Source of the DNA: Gracilibacillus massiliensis | GTDB taxonomy: Bacteria > Bacillota > Bacilli > Bacillales > Amphibacillaceae | Direction: 5' to 3' | NCBI RefSeq assembly: GCF_001458115.1 | Contig: NZ_CZRP01000012.1 | Coordinates: 558,001 to 622,000, forward strand | Length of the DNA: 64,000 nucleotides | In this document: in pieces, positions 17,147-25,619 of the stretch | Numbering within the stretch: the stretch's first letter is position 1 | How the letters are laid out: every line of letters begins with the position of its first letter | Program-made: the position numbers and the translations under genes | The notes under the pieces: model-generated | Databases searched by the model: none | Told to the model about the DNA's origin: nothing | The model's input: only the letters and a program-made list of their open reading frames with translations

Positions 17147-17619
17147 TATTGTGTAATAAGTGATGTGGTGATTTTGAGATGTTTATTTACTAAATATCCG
17201 CTCCGGCTGCCCACTTCCCTTTTACCACGGGCACAAGTGCAACATCTACTCAAGTAAGCTTTCGTAGTGTTTTCTATGCAGTGGTTTTTTCCCTTCAGCT
17301 AACTTTTCCAAGCAAAGATCGCTTGAAAAAGTGGATCTTCAGGTAAAAAGTTACCACAGGAGTGAAAGTGGGCGGCCTGCGCTAATATATTTGTTATACA
17401 ACTACTGTGACATATAGTATTTTGATCTGTTACTCCAATCAACGCTTTTTACACATGAGAGAAATAGCATAATGCTACCTCATACTAGCGTTTAATAATA
17501 TCAATTTAGCGTAGGAGTAGAAGCGGATAAGCCGTAGCTATTGCTAAGCAGTATTATGCTCTCAAAATCACTACACTGCACATAAATATACTTCTTAGCA
17601 TTCCTTATATTACACAATA
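17147..17619. repeat. Nested-palindrome composite element 2 (A type, right half deleted)
   Basis: Terminal inverted repeats TATTGTGTAATA (17147-17158) and TATTACACAATA (17608-17619) are perfect over 12 bp. Unit A (about 17199-17393) has the arms CCGGCTGCCCACTTCCC and GAAAGTGGGCGGCC and the core AAAGTGGATCTTC at 17328-17340. It is interrupted by a ~51-bp segment at 17229-17279 shared with element 1. The spacer around 17430-17485 resembles that of element 6. The second, inverted unit is reduced to about 17512-17552 (TAGCGTAGGAGTAGAAGCGG), lacking its core. It fills most of the gap between ypbE and cotJC, which holds no other feature I can support. Confidence 0.8.
17229..17279. repeat. 51-bp embedded segment shared with element 1
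   Basis: The segment GGGCACAAGTGCAACATCTA...TTTTCTATGC separates TTTTACCAC from AGTGGTTTTTTCCC in the left arm of unit A. Other A units have CCTTTCCGTGGGG at this point with nothing between. The reverse complement is at 494-545. Confidence 0.65.
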
Positions 17620-17683
17620 ATACATGTTGCATCGTTCGTGTTTTCGGTTTAAATAAATATTTGTGTCCCAGTCTCTTTTTAAA

Positions 17684-18253
17684 TTAAAATACTTTTTTGC
17701 GATCACGTTCTTCTTTTAAAATCTCGACTGCTTCGTGGAAACGTTGTGAATGAATAATTTCTCTTTCTCGCAAAAATTTTAGTGAATCATTAATCCAGGG
17801 ATCATCCGAGATATCGATAATCCATTGATAAGTAGCTCGTGCCTTTTCTTCAGCTGCAATATCTTCATATAAATCAGCTATAGGATCACCCTTAGCTTGG
17901 ATATAGGTGGCAGTCCAAGGAGAGCCAGCTGCGTTTTGATAATATAATGCATGATCGTGGTTTACAAAGTGAGCACCAAGACCGGCTTCTACAAGTTGCT
18001 CAGGTGTTGCATCTTTCGTAAGTTTATAAATCATGGTTGCAATCATTTCCAAATGAGCAAATTCTTCTGTTCCGATATCATTTAATAAACCAACCACTTT
18101 ATCAGGAATCGTATAACGTTGATTTAAGTAGCGTAATGCGGCTGATAATTCCCCGTCTGCACCACCATATTGTTCAATTAAATATTTAGCTAGTCTAGGA
18201 TTACATTCACTTACTTTAACTGGATATTGTAGTTTTTTCTCATAATACCACAC
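17684..18253 (-). CDS. cotJC: Spore coat protein CotJC (manganese-catalase type)
   Basis: CotJC belongs to the manganese catalase family and is part of the spore coat in Bacillaceae. The 189-residue protein has the family's ferritin-like helices with metal-binding glutamates and histidines (IGTEEFAHLEMIATMIY, and a later EEKARATYQWI segment). The last genes of the cotJA-cotJB-cotJC operon run leftward, with an 18-bp gap after cotJB containing an AAGGAGGG ribosome binding site. Such enzymes remove hydrogen peroxide; activity here is inferred from the family. Confidence 0.95.
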   Translation of the reverse strand: MWYYEKKLQYPVKVSECNPRLAKYLIEQYGGADGELSAALRYLNQRYTIPDKVVGLLNDIGTEEFAHLEMIATMIYKLTKDATPEQLVEAGLGAHFVNHDHALYYQNAAGSPWTATYIQAKGDPIADLYEDIAAEEKARATYQWIIDISDDPWINDSLKFLREREIIHSQRFHEAVEILKEERDRKKVF

Positions 18254-18271
18254 TGTTTCATTCCCTCCTTT

Positions 18272-18541
18272 CTATACTTGCCAAGGCCATGGAGCTTCTT
18301 TCCAATCCCAAGGATAATTAGAAAAACTTTGACCGAATTGCATTAAAGGTCCAAATTGCTTTTCGAATGTGTTTTTCAATTGTCTACTCTCATATGCAGC
18401 TTGATTAAACTGTTTAATTGCCTCTAAGTCATCAGGGTGTGTGTCGAGATATAAAGTAAGCTCAACCAAGACAAAATCGACAGCCTGAATTTGTTCCAAT
18501 AATTGATAATAACTATCCGGCATTTGTTTTTGATGTGTCAT
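18272..18541 (-). CDS. cotJB: Spore coat protein CotJB
   Basis: An 89-residue spore coat component. The sequence [20 protein letters not shown] and [17 protein letters not shown] is typical of the CotJB family, and the C-terminus is tryptophan-rich ([14 protein letters not shown]). The start codon overlaps the cotJA stop (ATGA), so translation is coupled. It is thought to act with CotJA and CotJC in inner coat assembly. Confidence 0.93.
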   Translation of the reverse strand: MTHQKQMPDSYYQLLEQIQAVDFVLVELTLYLDTHPDDLEAIKQFNQAAYESRQLKNTFEKQFGPLMQFGQSFSNYPWDWKEAPWPWQV

Positions 18542-18762
18542 TCGTTTGTGTCACCTCTTTTCAACAGATAAGGATCATACAAACCTGGCCACAAAGTCCC
18601 TGTATACAGGGCTTCTCTTGCGGTAGGGAATTGTTCAGCATTTTTTGGTTGATAAGTTATATATAAATTTGGGGGAGTCGAATAACATTTTTTTAGTACT
18701 GGTTTACAAGGGTCGAATCTACTAACATATGGTGAGTAACATTTTACCATTGTATACGTCAT
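18538..18762 (-). CDS. cotJA: Spore coat protein CotJA
   Basis: First gene of the cotJ operon. I start at the ATG at 18762, preceded by AAGGAGACC at good spacing, giving a 74-residue protein; a longer reading frame begins with a lysine-rich leader that lacks such a site. The proline/tyrosine-rich stretch [20 protein letters not shown] and the segment [17 protein letters not shown] are characteristic of CotJA. In B. subtilis, CotJA is required for CotJC assembly into the coat. Confidence 0.92.
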   Translation of the reverse strand: MTYTMVKCYSPYVSRFDPCKPVLKKCYSTPPNLYITYQPKNAEQFPTAREALYTGTLWPGLYDPYLLKRGDTNE

Positions 18763-18808
18763 ATTGGTCTCCTTTCGGTTATACAAATAATTTGTAAGCT
18801 TCATCTTC

Positions 18809-18838
18809 ATTTTATGGATCAATATCTTGTCCTATTAC
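18809..18838 (-). promoter_or_regulatory. Weak sigma-E-like promoter of cotJABC
   Basis: On the minus strand GTAATAGG (complement of 18831-18838) and CATAAAAT (complement of 18809-18816) lie 14 bases apart. The -10 fits sigma-E well and the -35 poorly. The cotJ operon is sigma-E dependent in B. subtilis. Confidence 0.4.
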
Positions 18839-18922
18839 AACTACAAGGATGTTAATTTCACTTTATTTCTAGTTCGTTGTATACTGTTTTTAGTATTTGT
18901 AAGAGTTGAGGAGTGAAAAAAG

Positions 18923-20152
18923 TTGCAAAAAGGATATATCGATTTACAAGAAATGATGTTTGAATTATTAAATAAAATGGGCTATCCCGATGAAATATAT
19001 GAACTATTAAAGGAACCAACAAAAACGACTAAAGTAAGAATTCCAGTCAGAATGGATGACGATTCCGTTAAGATATTTACAGGATTTCGAACAATGCATC
19101 ATGATGTATTTGGAATAACTCAAGGAAATGTTCATTTTCGACCTGACTTAACAGAAGAGGAAATCTCACAATTAGCGATATTACGAAGTGTCAAAACAAG
19201 TAACATGCAAATACCCTTAGGTGGAAGTAGTGGAGGGGTTGTTTGTGATGTTAGAGAACTATCCTACCGTGAACTGGAGCGCGTATGCAGAGGGTACATT
19301 CGCGCTATTCAACGAGTGATTGGTCCGGATGTCGATGTACTATCCTCTGACGCATCGATTGATCCGCAAATAATGGCTTGGATGATGGATGAATATAGTT
19401 TGTTAAATACACATACGAATCCGAACTTTATAACTGGTAAGCCTGTTGTATTGGGTGGGATTAAAAATAAAGAAACGGCAATTGAAAAAGGGATACTCTC
19501 GACAATCCAATCATTATTACAGGATGATAAGCAACAACGTCAAGGTATTATGATTCATGGTGTTGGCCGGGTTGGTAGTTATTTGGCTACATCGCTCCAT
19601 CTATTAGGTTATAAGATCATCGGTATCTCGGACCCACAGGGTGCAGTATACAATTCTGCTGGTCTAGATGTACCAAATATTTTAAGTAAAAAGGATAACT
19701 TCGGATTAGTTACTAAGTCCATTCCTGAAAGTATTGATTTGGATTCTTTTCTACAAAAGGAATGTGATATGTTGGTGTTAACTGCGAGAGGCGAACAAAT
19801 CACTAGTGAAACAGCAGATCGAATAAACGCGAATGTGATATTAGAAACGATTACAAATTCGATTGAGAAATCAGCCTTAGAGATTTTATTTAAAAAACAA
19901 GTTTCAATTATTCCTGAAGTGTTAACAACCACAGGTGGAATTATTTATGCTTATTTAGAATGGCTTGAGTACAAACAAGGAATTAAATATACAGAAGAAG
20001 AAGTCAACCGTAGACTGCATGCCATTATCCATGAAGCAATCAAACAAGTTCGCTATATTTCTGAAAATAAACATGTTAATATATATATGGCAAGCTATAT
20101 GGTCGGTTTAAAAAATCAAGCTGAAGCCATTCGTTTTAGAGGATGGATCTAA
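18923..20152 (+). CDS. Glutamate dehydrogenase homolog lacking catalytic lysines (probable pseudoenzyme)
   Basis: The 409-residue protein has the whole fold of NAD-dependent glutamate dehydrogenase (GudB/RocG) and sits beside ypdA, where B. subtilis has gudB. Retained features include ELLKEP, IPVRMDDDSVKIFTGFR, K91, D143, IMAWMMDEYS, FITGKPVVLGG, the dinucleotide-binding GVGRVGS (213-219) and C-terminal RFRGWI. Key active-site segments are changed. The family motif GGGKGG is GGSSGG (100-105), so the catalytic lysine is S103. The PTKGG lysine is Q67. The AANGP segment is ITNSI, and SAGG is TTGG. There is no frameshift and the reading frame is intact. Start is TTG 18923 after GAGGAG. It probably cannot deaminate glutamate; a regulatory or structural role is possible but unsupported. 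Confidence 0.8.
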   Translation: MQKGYIDLQEMMFELLNKMGYPDEIYELLKEPTKTTKVRIPVRMDDDSVKIFTGFRTMHHDVFGITQGNVHFRPDLTEEEISQLAILRSVKTSNMQIPLGGSSGGVVCDVRELSYRELERVCRGYIRAIQRVIGPDVDVLSSDASIDPQIMAWMMDEYSLLNTHTNPNFITGKPVVLGGIKNKETAIEKGILSTIQSLLQDDKQQRQGIMIHGVGRVGSYLATSLHLLGYKIIGISDPQGAVYNSAGLDVPNILSKKDNFGLVTKSIPESIDLDSFLQKECDMLVLTARGEQITSETADRINANVILETITNSIEKSALEILFKKQVSIIPEVLTTTGGIIYAYLEWLEYKQGIKYTEEEVNRRLHAIIHEAIKQVRYISENKHVNIYMASYMVGLKNQAEAIRFRGWI

Positions 20153-20191
20153 TCATAAAGAACGTAGTAAATGAAGGAGTGTTTGTACAAA

Positions 20192-21175
20192 ATGCAACAA
20201 GAAAAAGCTATTATTATTGGTGCAGGTCCGTGTGGTATGTCTGCAGCAATTGAATTACAAAATATCGGCATCGACCCACTAATTATCGAAAAAGGAAATA
20301 TTGTTGATTCTATTTATAAATACCCTACCCATCAAACCTTTTTCAGTTCTAGTGATAAATTAGAAGTTGGTGATGTGGCATTCGTAACTGAAAAAAATAA
20401 ACCAGTAAGAAATCAAGCTTTAGCTTATTATCGAACTGTAGCTATTCGAAAAAAATTAAGAATTAATAGCTTTGAAGAAGTGACAAGTATTATAAAGGAA
20501 AATAATCAATTTACAATACAAACAATTAATCAACATAAGGAGAAATATACCTATCAAAGTACATATTGTATTGTTGCGACCGGGTATTATGGTCAACCAA
20601 ATTATATGGGAATAAAAGGTGAAGAATTAGAAAAGGTTTTTCATTATTTTAAAGAGGCTCATCCTTTCTATCAACAAGATGTAACTGTGATAGGTGGGAA
20701 AAATTCAGCTGTCGATGCGACGATCGAGTTACATAAGGCTGGTGCTAATGTGACGGTGTTATACCGAGGAAATGACTATTCACCAAGTGTTAAGCCATGG
20801 ATATTACCTGAGTTTGCTTCCTTAGTGAAACACGGCAAAGTCAAAATGGAGTTTAACGCTACAGTAGAAGAGATCACAGAACATAAATTAATTTATCAAG
20901 TTGATAATGAAAGAAAAACGATAAAGAACGATTATGTATTCGCCATGACAGGGTATCAACCTAATCAAAGATTTTTAAAACAAATTGGGATTGCGATAGA
21001 TGCTGAAACAGGAAAACCAGAATTTAACGATCAGACGATGGAAACGAATATAAATGACGTATTTATTGCAGGGGTAATTGCTGCTGGATATGATAATAAT
21101 GGGATATTTATTGAAAATGGACGATTTCACGGTGGCTTAATAGCGAAAGCTATCGAAGAGAAAGAACAGGTATAA
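20192..21175 (+). CDS. ypdA: Bacillithiol disulfide reductase YpdA (Bdr)
   Basis: YpdA is an FAD- and NADPH-dependent flavoprotein that reduces bacillithiol disulfide. The 327-residue protein has the N-terminal FAD motif GAGPCGMSAAIEL, the second dinucleotide motif VIGGKNSAVDATIEL and the C-terminal FAD contact NDVFIAGVIAAGYDNNGIFI. The cysteine in GPCG is the conserved family residue. I start at ATG 20192, since GAAGGAG is well placed; a longer frame adds seven residues through the ribosome binding site. The bacillithiol glycosyltransferase gene bshA is at 58161 in the same window. Confidence 0.93.
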   Translation: MQQEKAIIIGAGPCGMSAAIELQNIGIDPLIIEKGNIVDSIYKYPTHQTFFSSSDKLEVGDVAFVTEKNKPVRNQALAYYRTVAIRKKLRINSFEEVTSIIKENNQFTIQTINQHKEKYTYQSTYCIVATGYYGQPNYMGIKGEELEKVFHYFKEAHPFYQQDVTVIGGKNSAVDATIELHKAGANVTVLYRGNDYSPSVKPWILPEFASLVKHGKVKMEFNATVEEITEHKLIYQVDNERKTIKNDYVFAMTGYQPNQRFLKQIGIAIDAETGKPEFNDQTMETNINDVFIAGVIAAGYDNNGIFIENGRFHGGLIAKAIEEKEQV

Positions 21176-21220
21176 ATACAAAACTTTGAAATGGAATTTC
21201 TGTTAATTCAAATCCATTTT

Positions 21221-21270
21221 AGTGAAGCAACTGGTATATAGAGTATCATTTTAATTCCAGTTGCTTCACT
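21221..21270. terminator. Long bidirectional hairpin between ypdA and ansA
   Basis: AGTGAAGCAACTGG (21221-21234) pairs perfectly over 14 bp with CCAGTTGCTTCACT (21257-21270). It lies between the convergent ypdA and ansA and probably ends both transcripts. Confidence 0.75.
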
Positions 21271-21298
21271 TAGTTAGTTTCTAAAACAAAGTAAGGTT

Positions 21299-22261
21299 TT
21301 AGTCTCGAAATGCCGTCATTATTTCTCGTTGTGATGCGTCGTTTTCTAGTAATAGCATTAATTTCAAGCGTGCCTTCGGTCCATTCAAGTGATTGGCAAA
21401 AATGACACCATCTTCAAGTAATGCTCGACCACCACCTTTATAATGGTAAGTTGGTTGTACGATACCTTTGTAACAACGGGAAACAAATAACACGGTTACC
21501 CCTTTTTTTATTAGTTTTTTAATAGTTGGTACTAGGGTCGGTGGAATATTCCCTTGCCCCAATGCTTCAATGATGATACCTTCAATGTTAGTAGACAAAA
21601 TATATTCCAATAATTCATTATCCATTCCTGCATATGCTTTTAACAAAATTACTTTTTTAGTAAGTGATGAAACAGAAATTATTTCATCTTGATAGGTTTT
21701 TTGATAGAAATAAATATCTTGTTTCGTTACAATACCAACCGGGCCAAATTGAGGACTCTGGAATGTCGAAACATTACTTGTAGCAGTTTTCGTTACATAT
21801 TGTGCTGTATGGATTTCATCGTTCATCACAATCAATACACCGCGGTTACTTGCTTTTGGATTTGACGCTACTCGAATAGCGCAAATCAAATTATATAGCC
21901 CATCTGAACCAATCTCATTACTTGAACGCATTGCACCAGTAAAAACAATGGGAATACATGATTTAATAGATAAATCTATAAAATAAGAAGTTTCTTCTAA
22001 GGTGTCTGTACCATGAGTTATAACAATACCATTGTATAAATTGGTTTCAATCTTCTCCTGAATAAACTTGGTTAATTGTAACATTTGTTCAGGAGTAATA
22101 TGTGGGGAAGGCAAATGAAATAATTGAACTTCTTCAATAGGAAACGAGTGAAGAGCTTCCATTTTTGATAATGGATGTGCATCTGTTTCGACAACGCTTC
22201 CTTGAGGATTTTCTTTCATTGAAATAGTACCGCCAGTGTGAATAATTAAAGTTTTTTTCAT
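21299..22261 (-). CDS. ansA: L-asparaginase (type I, cytoplasmic)
   Basis: Hydrolyses L-asparagine to aspartate and ammonia. The 320-residue protein carries both threonine motifs: TGGTIS with T12 as nucleophile and THGTDTLEET at 82-91, whose T85 and D86 complete the second catalytic triad. No signal peptide is present, so it is cytoplasmic. The gene is single here, without ansB or an ansR-like regulator next to it. The ribosome binding site is weak (AAAGAAAGTTGG). Confidence 0.95.
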   Translation of the reverse strand: MKKTLIIHTGGTISMKENPQGSVVETDAHPLSKMEALHSFPIEEVQLFHLPSPHITPEQMLQLTKFIQEKIETNLYNGIVITHGTDTLEETSYFIDLSIKSCIPIVFTGAMRSSNEIGSDGLYNLICAIRVASNPKASNRGVLIVMNDEIHTAQYVTKTATSNVSTFQSPQFGPVGIVTKQDIYFYQKTYQDEIISVSSLTKKVILLKAYAGMDNELLEYILSTNIEGIIIEALGQGNIPPTLVPTIKKLIKKGVTVLFVSRCYKGIVQPTYHYKGGGRALLEDGVIFANHLNGPKARLKLMLLLENDASQREIMTAFRD

Positions 22262-22348
22262 GATGTGACCAACTTTCTTTTTTGGTTTGACATATATCTC
22301 TATGGATAGTATCCCATATTTTAGTGAAGTTAGAAAGTAGGTGGATTA

Positions 22349-23005
22349 TTGTTTGCTCTTATCTCGGTTTCTATTGCTCCAGCATTTGCATTGCTATCAT
22401 TCTTTTACTTGAAAGATGAATATGAACTTGAACCTATTTTTGCTATTTTTCGGACATTTTTATATGGAGCATTATTAGTATTTCCAATCATGTTCATTCA
22501 GTATGCATTTCAAGAAGAAGGTGTTGCGCAATCACTCTTTTTACAGTCCTATTTTATATATGGTCTTTTTGAAGAGTTCTTTAAATGGTTCATATTCATT
22601 TTTACAACATATAAATATTCCAAATTTAATAGCGTTTATGATGGAATTGTCTACGGCGTTTCTATTAGCTTAGGATTTGCGACAGTTGAAAATATTCTTT
22701 ATTTGTTTGCACATGGTATCGAATTTGCCATTAGTCGAGCAATATTTCCAGTCTCGTCCCATGCATTATTTGGCGTAATTATGGGCTATTATTTGGGAAG
22801 GGCGAAGTTTGCAACTAATCGTGGTACTCCTTATTTATTAATTGCTTTACTTTTACCTACTTTTCTACATGGCACTTACGATTTTATTATCGAAAGTATC
22901 CAGGGGCAATGGATCTATGGCTTAATTCCTTTTATGGTACTACTCTGGCTTTTAAGCTTAAGAAAAGTAAAAATTGCAAACGAAATAAGCCAAACTCCAA
23001 CATGA
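22349..23005 (+). CDS. prsW: Intramembrane site-1 protease PrsW
   Basis: PrsW is the membrane protease that makes the first cut in anti-sigma-W factor RsiW in B. subtilis, activating envelope-stress genes. The 218-residue polytopic protein keeps the family motifs: EEFFKWF (active glutamates), SLGFATVENILYL, SSHALFGVIMGYYLG and HGTYDFI. It starts at TTG 22349 after AGGTGGA. It diverges from ansA. In the same window sigX is controlled by a different anti-sigma factor; no rsiW is seen here. Confidence 0.93.
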   Translation: MFALISVSIAPAFALLSFFYLKDEYELEPIFAIFRTFLYGALLVFPIMFIQYAFQEEGVAQSLFLQSYFIYGLFEEFFKWFIFIFTTYKYSKFNSVYDGIVYGVSISLGFATVENILYLFAHGIEFAISRAIFPVSSHALFGVIMGYYLGRAKFATNRGTPYLLIALLLPTFLHGTYDFIIESIQGQWIYGLIPFMVLLWLLSLRKVKIANEISQTPT

Positions 23006-23062
23006 TAAATTGTAAACTGTTATTTAACTTGAATAACTTAACATCATAAATGACATGAACTG

Positions 23063-23118
23063 AAATCCAGAAGATGATATAAATTCTACGATTAGAATTC
23101 AACATCTTTTGGATTTTT
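23063..23118 (+). terminator. prsW terminator
   Basis: AAATCCAGAAGATG (23063-23076) pairs with CATCTTTTGGATTT (23103-23116), followed by TTTTA. A second stem, AATTCT with AGAATT, sits in the loop. Confidence 0.75.
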
Positions 23119-23246
23119 TAATGGATATCAGCAAAGATATAATCGTTTTTTGTATACCCTCAAAGTTTTAATGAATAATTTTCAATATTTATTAAAAGCT
23201 ATCCATAATAAGATGTGATTTAGAGTAAGTTTGGAGGTTACCTTTC

Positions 23247-24152
23247 ATGATGAAAAAGATAACAATATGTATATTTACCTTTGTGATTTGTTCTGTGTTC
23301 TTAATGAGTGTCGATGACATTAAGGTGAGGGCGTTCTCCGATCAAGTCATTCAACAGGGAGCAACCGGTGATGATGTAATCGAGTTACAAGCGAGATTGC
23401 AGTTTTTAGGTTTTTATAACGGTGATATTGATGGTGTATTCGGATGGGGAACATATTGGGCACTTCGTAATTTTCAATATGAATTCGGTATGGAAATTGA
23501 TGGTATGGCTGGACAATCAACTAAACAAAAACTGGAAAAGGCAAGCGAATTTGATAAAAGTTATGTTCATCAGCAAATTCAACAAGGAAAAAAATTCACA
23601 CACTATGGAGGAGTAGATAAACAAAAACAAACAGAACCAAGTCCAAATAAGACAGGTCAATCAGAATCAAATAAACAAGCACCTAATAATAATCAAAAGC
23701 GAGACCAACAAGAATCAGATCAACAACAAAATCAAGAACAACCAGCAGCTACTGAGGAAGATTTAGAACCAACTGCTGTAAACATACCACAGGGATTTTC
23801 TCAAAATGATATTCAAATAATGGCAAACGCTGTGTATGGGGAGGCTAGAGGTGAACCATTTGAGGGACAAGTTGCTGTGGCTTCCGTTATTTTAAATAGA
23901 GTGGAAAGCTCAACTTTTCCTAATACTGTATCAGGAGTTATTTTTGAACCTCGTGCTTTTACAGCTGTAGCTGATGGACAGATTTGGTTAACACCAAACG
24001 AATCCGCTAAAAGAGCAGTTTTAGATGCGATTAATGGTTGGGATCCAACAGGAGAGGCTTTGTACTACTTTAATCCAGATACTGCAACTTCAGGTTGGAT
24101 TTGGTCTCGACCACAAATTAAACGAATAGGGAAACATATATTCTGTATGTAA
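23247..24152 (+). CDS. sleB: Spore cortex-lytic enzyme SleB
   Basis: SleB is a lytic transglycosylase that degrades muramic-delta-lactam cortex during germination. The 301-residue precursor has a signal peptide (about 1-30), a peptidoglycan-binding domain (about 36-93, GDDVIELQARLQFLGFYNGD), a glutamine/asparagine-rich linker (about 125-175) and a C-terminal Hydrolase_2 domain with MANAVYGEARGEPFEGQ, whose glutamate is the expected catalytic residue, ending in IGKHIFCM. ypeB follows after 17 bp, as usual. Expression in the forespore is expected from the family; I did not find a clear sigma-G promoter. Confidence 0.95.
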   Translation: MMKKITICIFTFVICSVFLMSVDDIKVRAFSDQVIQQGATGDDVIELQARLQFLGFYNGDIDGVFGWGTYWALRNFQYEFGMEIDGMAGQSTKQKLEKASEFDKSYVHQQIQQGKKFTHYGGVDKQKQTEPSPNKTGQSESNKQAPNNNQKRDQQESDQQQNQEQPAATEEDLEPTAVNIPQGFSQNDIQIMANAVYGEARGEPFEGQVAVASVILNRVESSTFPNTVSGVIFEPRAFTAVADGQIWLTPNESAKRAVLDAINGWDPTGEALYYFNPDTATSGWIWSRPQIKRIGKHIFCM

Positions 24153-24169
24153 TAATTGGAGGTGAGAAC

Positions 24170-25504
24170 GTGTTTCGATGGACACTTATAACAATTCTGA
24201 GTTTAGCAATCATTGGCGTATCTGTTTGGGGATATCAAGAACATCAAGAAAAAAATGCGATTCTGATCCAAGCAGAGAATAATTATCAACGTTCCTTTCA
24301 TGGTTTGACATATAATTTAGACTTGCTTCATGACAAGATTGGTTCAACATTAGCTATGAATTCACGAAAACAATTATCTCCTCAATTAGCTGAGATATGG
24401 AGGCTAACGTCTATGGCTCATAACGATGTTGGTCAGCTACCGTTAACCTTAATGCCATTTAATAAAACCGAAGAATTTTTATCGGAAATGGGTGATTTTA
24501 GCTATCGCACTGCTATCAGAGACCTCGATAAAGAGCCGCTGTCAGAAGATGAAGTAGCGACATTAGAATCTTTATACGAAATATCTGGTGACATTGAATC
24601 CGAACTTAGAAAAGTTCAAAACATGGCATTAAATGAAAACCTTCGATGGATGGACGTCCAATTAGCATTAGTAAATAATGATCAGCAAGCGGATAATACA
24701 ATAATTGATGGCTTTAAAACGGTAGAAAAAACCGTTGAAGGATTCTCGGAAGGAAAATTAAATGCAACTTTAATGGGAACATCTAGCAAGAAAGATGGTT
24801 TTACCAGTCTTGGTAAAGAAAAAGTCTCAGAGCAAGAAGCGAAAAAGAAAATGCGATCATTACTCCGAATAGACAACGATACGGAATTAACCGTTGCAAG
24901 CACAGGAGAAGGTGCAAATATACCTTTATATAGTGGTTCATTTAAACAAGAAAATAAATCTGGATATATTGATGTTACGCAACAAGGAGGACATCCGATT
25001 TCATTAATGATAAATCGAGAAGTTTCTGAATCAAAAATAAGTTTACATGAAGCTATGAAAAATGCAAAACAGTATTTAAAGGATATCGATTATACTAGCG
25101 ATTTAGCAATGGTCGAAAGTAATCAATATGATCATGTTGGCGTTTTTCAATTTGTACCACAATATGAAGATGTCTGGATTTACCCAGATGCAATTCAGAT
25201 AAAGGTTGCTCTGGATAATGGCGAAGTTTTAGGCTTTGTTGCAAAAGATTATCTAGAAAAAAACCATGAAAGAGAAATACCTAAAGCCAAAATTTCGGAA
25301 AAAGAAGCAAGAGAAAGCGTAAATTCTAATTTAAAAATTGAAGAACATCACTTAGCGATTACAGAAAATGATCTAGGAGAAGAAATACTAACGTATGTAT
25401 TCCTAGGCACTTTGAATCAGGATACCTATAAAATATTTATCGATGCTTCTAATGGAGATGAAGTCAGAGTAGACAAACTAAAGCAAGCAGAAATCAAATA
25501 TTAA
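24170..25504 (+). CDS. ypeB: Germination protein YpeB
   Basis: YpeB is needed for localisation and stability of SleB in the spore, and the two depend on each other. The 444-residue protein has an N-terminal membrane anchor (LITILSLAIIGVSVWGYQEH), a long helical N-terminal domain and repeated PepSY-type domains in the C-terminal half (for example SEQEAKKKMRSLL, SLHEAMKNAKQYLK and SEKEARESVNSNLK). It starts at GTG 24170 after GGAGGTG. Together with sleB it forms the usual bicistronic germination operon, closed by a terminator. Confidence 0.95.
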   Translation: MFRWTLITILSLAIIGVSVWGYQEHQEKNAILIQAENNYQRSFHGLTYNLDLLHDKIGSTLAMNSRKQLSPQLAEIWRLTSMAHNDVGQLPLTLMPFNKTEEFLSEMGDFSYRTAIRDLDKEPLSEDEVATLESLYEISGDIESELRKVQNMALNENLRWMDVQLALVNNDQQADNTIIDGFKTVEKTVEGFSEGKLNATLMGTSSKKDGFTSLGKEKVSEQEAKKKMRSLLRIDNDTELTVASTGEGANIPLYSGSFKQENKSGYIDVTQQGGHPISLMINREVSESKISLHEAMKNAKQYLKDIDYTSDLAMVESNQYDHVGVFQFVPQYEDVWIYPDAIQIKVALDNGEVLGFVAKDYLEKNHEREIPKAKISEKEARESVNSNLKIEEHHLAITENDLGEEILTYVFLGTLNQDTYKIFIDASNGDEVRVDKLKQAEIKY

Positions 25505-25509
25505 AAAGT

Positions 25510-25543
25510 ATGAAAGAAGGACTTCCCCTTCTTTCTTTTTTTT
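25510..25543 (+). terminator. sleB-ypeB terminator
   Basis: GAAAGAAGG (25512-25520) pairs with CCTTCTTTC (25527-25535), followed by eight T residues. Confidence 0.88.
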
Positions 25544-25619
25544 GAGATAATAAATATGCTTTATCCATTATTTTTCTATATCTAATTCAAAATTCCTAGC
25601 AAAGAAAAGAGGATGAACA

